Source of the DNA: Polytrichum commune
Taxonomy: Eukaryota > Streptophyta > Polytrichopsida > Polytrichales > Polytrichaceae
Assembly (NCBI GenBank): GCA_950295325.1
Contig: OX485808.1
Span: 8,002,501 to 8,066,500 of the forward strand
DNA: 64,000 nt
Direction: 5' to 3'
Part shown: one piece after another, positions 59,801 to 64,000 of the stretch
How the letters are laid out: each line of letters begins with the position of its first letter
How positions within the stretch are numbered: position 1 is the first letter of the stretch
Notes under the pieces: generated by a model
What the model saw: only the letters and a program-made list of their open reading frames with translations
Told to the model about the DNA's origin: nothing
Database searches by the model: none
Position numbers and translations under genes: made by a program

Positions 59801-59905
59801 AGCCATAGTAGCCTCCCCGACAATGTCTAAGTCATCATCAGATGCAGATGGCCAAGTGGCCATGTCATCAGATGACCAATCCCCAATTTCACTAAACCCA
59901 TCCAT
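56841..59905 (-). CDS. DUF7869-type putative transposase, intact copy 2
   Basis: Join 59905-58462 and 58327-56841, intron of 134 bp (GTTACAG|GTGAAC ... CATTGCAG|GAATG); 976 residues, no stops. ATG at 59905 is chosen because GTAGGCAG just before it looks like an acceptor; an ATG at 59926 is also in frame. Residues 1-70 are acidic. A Cys-rich part follows (CCVHRCCQLF), then a zinc-ribbon-like CSNCEKLKRLRDAH. The RNase H-like core has IHDKMDH (about 448), QLDNCAKDNKSRY (about 574) and LLVGHTHDDIDASFG (about 609-622), as in DUF7869 proteins. The C-terminal part has a chromo/BAH-like look (SFRIAVDCHEGYMLIL) but is unassigned. Transposase activity is inferred. Confidence 0.8.
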
Positions 59906-60119
59906 TCTGCCTACACACATGAACATTGAACATTGTCAAAAAATCACAAAAATTGTAGGTTCAAATCGAAGACCACAAAAACCATCATATATAAACAAAA
60001 TTGCAAATACTCAGTGCTCATACAAGTTCATATGACTAATATGCCATTGGGTTCGTAAAGGTTTTGGATGGCCAGTGGCCACACTGTCATCCAGATCCCA
60101 TCCACACTTAGAGGCTGGG

Positions 60120-61078
60120 TTTGGGTCGAGCGACCCAAACCTTTTGGGAGGAGGTTTCAGGCTCAATACAGAGAGCACCCACACTTAGGCGTTGGGTTTG
60201 GGTCGAGCGACCCAAACCTTTTGGGAGGATGGGTTTAAGGTCACGACAAGGAGCACCCATACTTAGGGGGCTGGGTTTGGGTCGAGCGATCCAAACCTTT
60301 TGGCAGGATGGGTTTAGAGTCACTCCAGAGAGCACCCACACTTAGAGGGCTGGGTTTGGGTCGATCGACCCAAACCTTCTGGCAGGATGGGTTCAGGCTC
60401 ACTAAAGACAGCACCCACACTTAGAGGGTTGGGTTTGGGTCGATCGACCCAAACCTTCTGGCAGGATGGGTTCAGGCTCACTAAAGACAACACCCACACT
60501 TAGAGGGCTGGGTTTGGGTCGAGCGACCCAAACCTCGAGGCAGGATGAGTTCAGGCTCACTACACACAACATCCACACTTTGGGGCTGGGTTTGGGTCGA
60601 CCGACCCAAACCTTTTGGCAGGATGGGTTCAGGCTCACAACAGTGAGCACCCACACTGTAGGGCTGGGTTTGGGTCGACCGACCCAAACCTTTTGGCAGG
60701 ATGGGTTCAGGCTCACAACAGTGAGCACCCACACTGTAGGGCTGGGTTTGGGTCGATCGACCCAAACCTTGAGGCAGGATGGGTTCAGGCTCACAACAGT
60801 GAGCACCCACACTGTAGGGCTGGGTTTGGGTCGATCGACCCAAACCTTGAGGCAGGATGGGTTCAGGCTCACAACAATGAGCACCCACACTGTAGGGCTG
60901 GGTTTGGGTCGATCGACCCAAACCTTGAGGCAGGATGGGTTCAGGCTCACATCAGTGAGCACCCACACTGTAGGGCTGGGTTTGGGTCGATCGACCCAAA
61001 CCTTGAGGCAGGATGGGTTCAGGCTCACAACAGAGAGCACCCACACTGTAAGGCTGGGTTTGGGTCGACCGACCCAAA
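60120..61078. repeat. Tandem array of 13 site A copies, 78-79 bp period
   Basis: Starts at 60120, 60197, 60276, 60355, 60434, 60513, 60591, 60669, 60747, 60825, 60903, 60981 and 61059. Each has arms TTTGGGTCG/CGACCCAAA; one copy has a T change in the right arm (60276). Centres are AT (6), AG (4) and AC (3). Spacers are repeated (GGCAGGATGGGTTCAGGCTC, GAGCACCCACACTGTAGGG). The array lies between the start codon (59,905) and the TATA box (61,300). Confidence 0.97.
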
Positions 61079-61294
61079 CAATTCCGCAAAATCCGCCTAT
61101 TTATTCGGGTGATTCTCTATTAATCTATATATAACCTATTTGGAACAACTGAACTCGTAGATATTTGTTGTAATTAGCTGCTCATGAATGGAAACGTACA
61201 CAAACCGTGTATTACAGCTCCAACTTAGAGAGCTTGCAGCAATCTCAGGATTGGGACATGAAAGAAAGAACCAGCATTTGGGGGGGTTGGGCTC

Positions 61295-61300
61295 TTTATA
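61295..61300 (-). promoter_or_regulatory. TATA box of DUF7869 copy 2
   Basis: TATAAA on the minus strand in GGAGGTGGGTAGTATAAAGA, homologous to the element at 8,015. Confidence 0.65.
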
Positions 61301-61704
61301 CTACCCACCTCCGCTTTGGGCATCCTCTTTGGATGCCTTTCCCGCCTGGTCTCTTTTGGACGTTAATTCAAACCTTCTGACTCAATTTCCCGCTTCTTGT
61401 CAATAATAGACAATGTATATTTAGCTTGGCTCTTTGTTGCCCCAACCATCAAATGAATAATTCAACATATATTATTTAAAGTTGTTACCACCCTAACTTG
61501 GTCAACACTATTCTTCAACTCTTTCATAATTAGTTTTATACATGAATACACCACCACCTTCCCTATTGCCATCTCCTTTCTCCTTTTATCATTGTTGTAT
61601 TTTTTTCTCACATCCTTACTAATACTAAATTCCTATATGTAACTTCCATATATCACCACAGTGGATATTTAGTGTTTGAGTTTACATTTAATGTTACTTA
61701 CTCT

Positions 61705-61838
61705 CATAGGGTTAGTAATAGGAAGTGTATGCGTTCGTTTTAAGTGTATCAAACACTAACTATCATATAACTAAAAAGGATATAAAGATTTTGATACACT
61801 ACATATGAACGCATACACTGAATACCAATAACCCTGTG
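61705..61838. repeat. 134-bp fold-back element
   Basis: Arms of about 48 bp: CATAGGGTTAG...AGTGTATGCGTTC...AGTGTATCAAA, inverted at the right end (CACAGGGTTAT when complemented). Confidence 0.75.
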
Positions 61839-62667
61839 ACAATATGTAAGATTATATCTATTAAGGGGTTTTACTCTACTTGTAGTCAAACATTATGGTA
61901 TATTTCAAACAATATATTGACAAAAGATGTGCATGTATTACAAAACTTCATATACTAAAAGTCACTAAAAGTCACTAAAAGTCACTAAATATAATAGTTA
62001 ATGCAATTACTTACACTCTCACATGAGGACTTATATTTTGAAAACAAATAATTAATGCCATGACAAACTTGAATAATTTGGCCAACTTTCAATTTCCGCT
62101 AGTTAAAAGAACATTTGTTGTGTTGTAATGTGTGCACCCAATATTGCTTCATCCTCAAGGCTCCAAGTGTGACAATAACCTAGTACCTATGTGGAAGTCA
62201 TTAATGGAACCATAAACCACAAATGACATTTGGCACATTCAATGTTTCAATGATGTTTGAACCTATCGTGAAGTCCCTTGAACTCTAGCAATGTGTGTGA
62301 GCAAAACATGCAAAGTTCAAAAGGTATGTCCTCATATCATTCACAACATGAAATCTACCTTAAATTAATATATAATATTTCACTATTCCAAATAACATGT
62401 TAACATGAACAACATCCTATCTATTATAATCTAGTTCTTATGCTCTTCTTACCAGGTGACAAGGTTATAGGTTAATATTGTATCACCTACTTGTGAGCAC
62501 AATATCATTTATTTCCTTTAGTGCGTTCATTCGTGAAAAACCACACATCCATCTTTCACGTTTGTGAATTAGGATGTTGTGATGACATTATACATTTGTA
62601 TTGGAAACTACAAGCACCAAGGCCCATGTCATTTGACCTATGTGCCATCCAGTTATGGTTTGTGTTG

Positions 62668-62694
62668 TTTAGGGTTTAGGGTTTAGGGTTTAGG
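62668..62694 (+). repeat. Interstitial telomere-like run
   Basis: Almost four TTTAGGG units. Confidence 0.9.
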
Positions 62695-62932
62695 CATCAT
62701 CAAACATCAAATTGAATGTTTAAATGACTTCATATGATATGTGAACTCCATGGGGTTGCAGTAGATACATTTGTAATCATTTGTTTCTCCCATGTACTTC
62801 AAATGTGAACTTCTAAGTACATATATTAATGTTCACTCTAATGCTACTTGTTAGGGTATCCATTATAGACTAGAGCATTGTCCTCTACCAACAACCATCA
62901 TATAAATTACAATACATAATCCTAAACTGTTA

Positions 62933-62980
62933 ACCATGTGAATGGTTACCATGTGAATGGTTACCATGTGAATGGTTACC
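62933..62980 (+). repeat. 15-bp tandem repeat, three units
   Basis: ACCATGTGAATGGTT repeated; each unit is itself an imperfect inverted repeat (ACCAT...ATGGT). Confidence 0.9.
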
Positions 62981-63254
62981 ATATTTATATTATTGCACCG
63001 TGTAATTGCCTTTGTGGATTGCAATATAATTATGACTTACTCCTCTTAGACTTTGTAACACTCTCATATGATTCCATAAATTACATTATTCATACACCAA
63101 AACGATAATGGCTACATTCTACGATGTTATCAATTTCAACGGGTGATCATTCAATTGAACACCATTAAAATATGAGTTGGCGATGGTGTTAATTTTGTGG
63201 AATACCTTAGTCCACGTAGGTTTTTGAGTGGTATTGAATTGCCGCTAATGAATA

Positions 63255-63460
63255 GCGGGTTAGAAGGCCGGGGCCGGGCGGCCAAGAGAGGCGCCGGCCC
63301 TCCTATGTCCCGCACCTAGGGGCAAGGACAACCAGGAAGGCAATCTACCTAGGGTGGCAGGTGTCAACACCACAAGCCTCGCGGGCAACCACCTTAACCA
63401 AGGAGGTGTCGACACCTGGCAGGGTGTTGGCCCGCGAGGCTTCTGAGCCGTTGATGGGCC
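63255..63460. repeat. GC-rich segment with nested inverted repeats
   Basis: AGCCTCGCGGGC pairs with GCCCGCGAGGCT about 70 bp away, and GGTGTCAACACC and GGTGTCGACACC are short self-complementary stretches. Confidence 0.65.
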
Positions 63461-63481
63461 CGGCGCAATCTAATGGCCCGG

Positions 63482-64000
63482 ATTCGAGGGTTTAGGGTGA
63501 CCCCTTCCGCTCTCTCCTTCTCTCCCCTCCTCTTTTTTCTTTCTCTCTTTTTCTTCCTCTCTTCCTCCGCGCCAAGCGCCGCTCTTGGAAACGCCGCCGC
63601 CGCTTTCCATAGCGCCGCGCCAAGCGCTTCCTTTCGCACCTTTTGCTTTTGTCTTGGTCGCGCCGCTTCCTTTCATTCTTCTTTCTCCTTCATTCCTGTC
63701 CTCCTCTCTGATGCTTCTCCTCCTCTTCTCTCATTCTATTCCTCTTGTTATTGTCTTCCTCTTGTTATTCTCTCTTCTTGGTCCAGAGTGTTAGCTTTGA
63801 GTGAGTTCGGAGCGGTTTATTGTGTTGAACTCCTTACTTGTTTTGTAAATTTCATGCATGGAGTGATTTTAGGTTGAGTAGAAGTGAGCACGGTCGAGTG
63901 TGATAGAAAGGTAGAGGTCTTTCAAATTAGGCCTGAGTTTGCAAGAATCAGGGGGTTTGTGAGAAAGTTTTAGGGTGCTTGAGAGATTCATTGTGTTTCT
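63482..64000 (+). promoter_or_regulatory. Leader-like region resembling that of locus 1 (partial, plus strand)
   Basis: TTTCTTTCTCTCTTTTTC then CCGCGCC, TTGGAAACGCCGCC and a following GC-rich stretch resemble the sense strand of 4,800-4,890. The last bases (GTTTTAGGGTGCTTGAGAGA) resemble GTTTTAGGGTTGTTTGAGAG of the locus 1 leader near 4,400-4,440. This may be the 5' leader of a third DGQHSV-type gene that continues beyond the window. Confidence 0.4.

Larger units (their letters stand above)
56314..61300 (-). mobile_element. DUF7869 element copy 2 (5' boundary not located)
   Basis: The 3' end is the repeat CACTATATTCGTTAAAT at 56314-56330. Sequence from here through the gene, the site A array and the TATA region (61,300) is colinear with element 1. 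By comparison with element 1, the 5' end should lie about 2.4 kb beyond 61,300, but no matching CGAATATAGTG end was found before 64,000. The copy may be truncated or rearranged at its 5' side. Confidence 0.7.
61301..63240. other. AT-rich region, no gene seen
   Basis: Contains a fold-back at 61,705, TTTAGGG units at 62,668 and a short tandem repeat at 62,933; otherwise nothing supported. Confidence 0.5.

Noticed and set aside
60120-61078. CRISPR-like array (20-bp repeats at regular spacing)
   Set aside because: The spacers are repeats of each other, the repeats vary in the centre, and the context is a eukaryotic transposon leader. It is a minisatellite with palindromic sites.
60402-61134. Long ORFs in the array with repeated VWVDRPKPSP or GLGRSTQT peptides
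   Set aside because: Open frames arise from the repeat itself on both strands; no start context, codon pattern or homology.
61660-61685. GGATATTTAGTGTTTGAG as a possible 5' end of element 2
   Set aside because: It resembles the outside flank of element 1 rather than the terminal repeat and lacks TTAACGAATATAG.

Overview
The window looks like a transposon-rich stretch of a large land-plant nuclear genome. Evidence for this is the Arabidopsis-type telomere motif TTTAGGG in short interstitial runs, GT-AG introns, and plant-type PIF/Harbinger, Mutator-like, hAT, pogo and LTR elements. An orphan cytochrome P450 exon and a FCP1-like gene with the plant-style DLNGxL signature also fit. The species cannot be named from sequence; a non-seed plant is only a guess. 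Most genes are element genes, and most are broken by a few stops or single-base shifts, so the insertions look fairly young. Clean target-site duplications support several nested insertions.

Left part (1-13,467). A minus-strand multi-exon gene of unknown family (1-3,741) carries a DGQHSV motif. A solo LTR (2,065-3,682) interrupts its first coding exon. Its introns and 5' leader hold copies of a 20-bp site with arms TTTGGGTCG and CGACCCAAA around two variable bases ('site A'). Next to it lies a 7.8-kb element (5,626-13,467) with CACTATATTCGTTAA terminal inverted repeats and a decayed DUF7869-type putative transposase. An array of 15 site A copies lies between its TATA box and start codon.

Middle (13,468-46,226). 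This holds an orphan P450 exon, a 9.4-kb Mutator-like element (16,366-25,760) that itself contains an LTR (TSD TGAGG) and a 1.4-kb hAT element (TSD ACATTACC), a solo LTR at 26,287, and a decayed DUF4371-type hAT element at 28,098. Further right are a two-gene PIF/Harbinger element (about 33,520-38,640), one plausible host gene for a multi-pass membrane protein (38,676-39,518, minus), a deleted pogo/Tigger element (42,186-43,836), a Mutator-derived MITE and a truncated LTR copy.

Right part (46,227-64,000). A TIR at 46,227 opens a block of minus-strand genes: two unknown exons, a FCP1/NIF-like HAD protein, and a second DGQHSV gene (48,628-53,037). Here the introns and leader carry a different 20-bp site with arms TTACGGACG and CGTCCGTAA ('site B', 16 copies). 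A second DUF7869 gene (56,841-59,905), intact with one intron, follows. It is preceded by 13 site A copies in a 78-79 bp tandem array and by the same TATA region as the first copy. The right edge resembles the leader of the first DGQHSV gene.

Main interpretation: sites A and B share one architecture, TTWSGGWCG-NN-CGWCCSWAA. They sit only in non-coding parts, mostly introns and leaders, of two gene families that are linked by shared terminal repeats. Homologous introns of the two DGQHSV paralogues carry different sites. This suggests a family of large plant DNA transposons with element-specific palindromic binding or recombination sites placed in introns. That is inference and needs testing.
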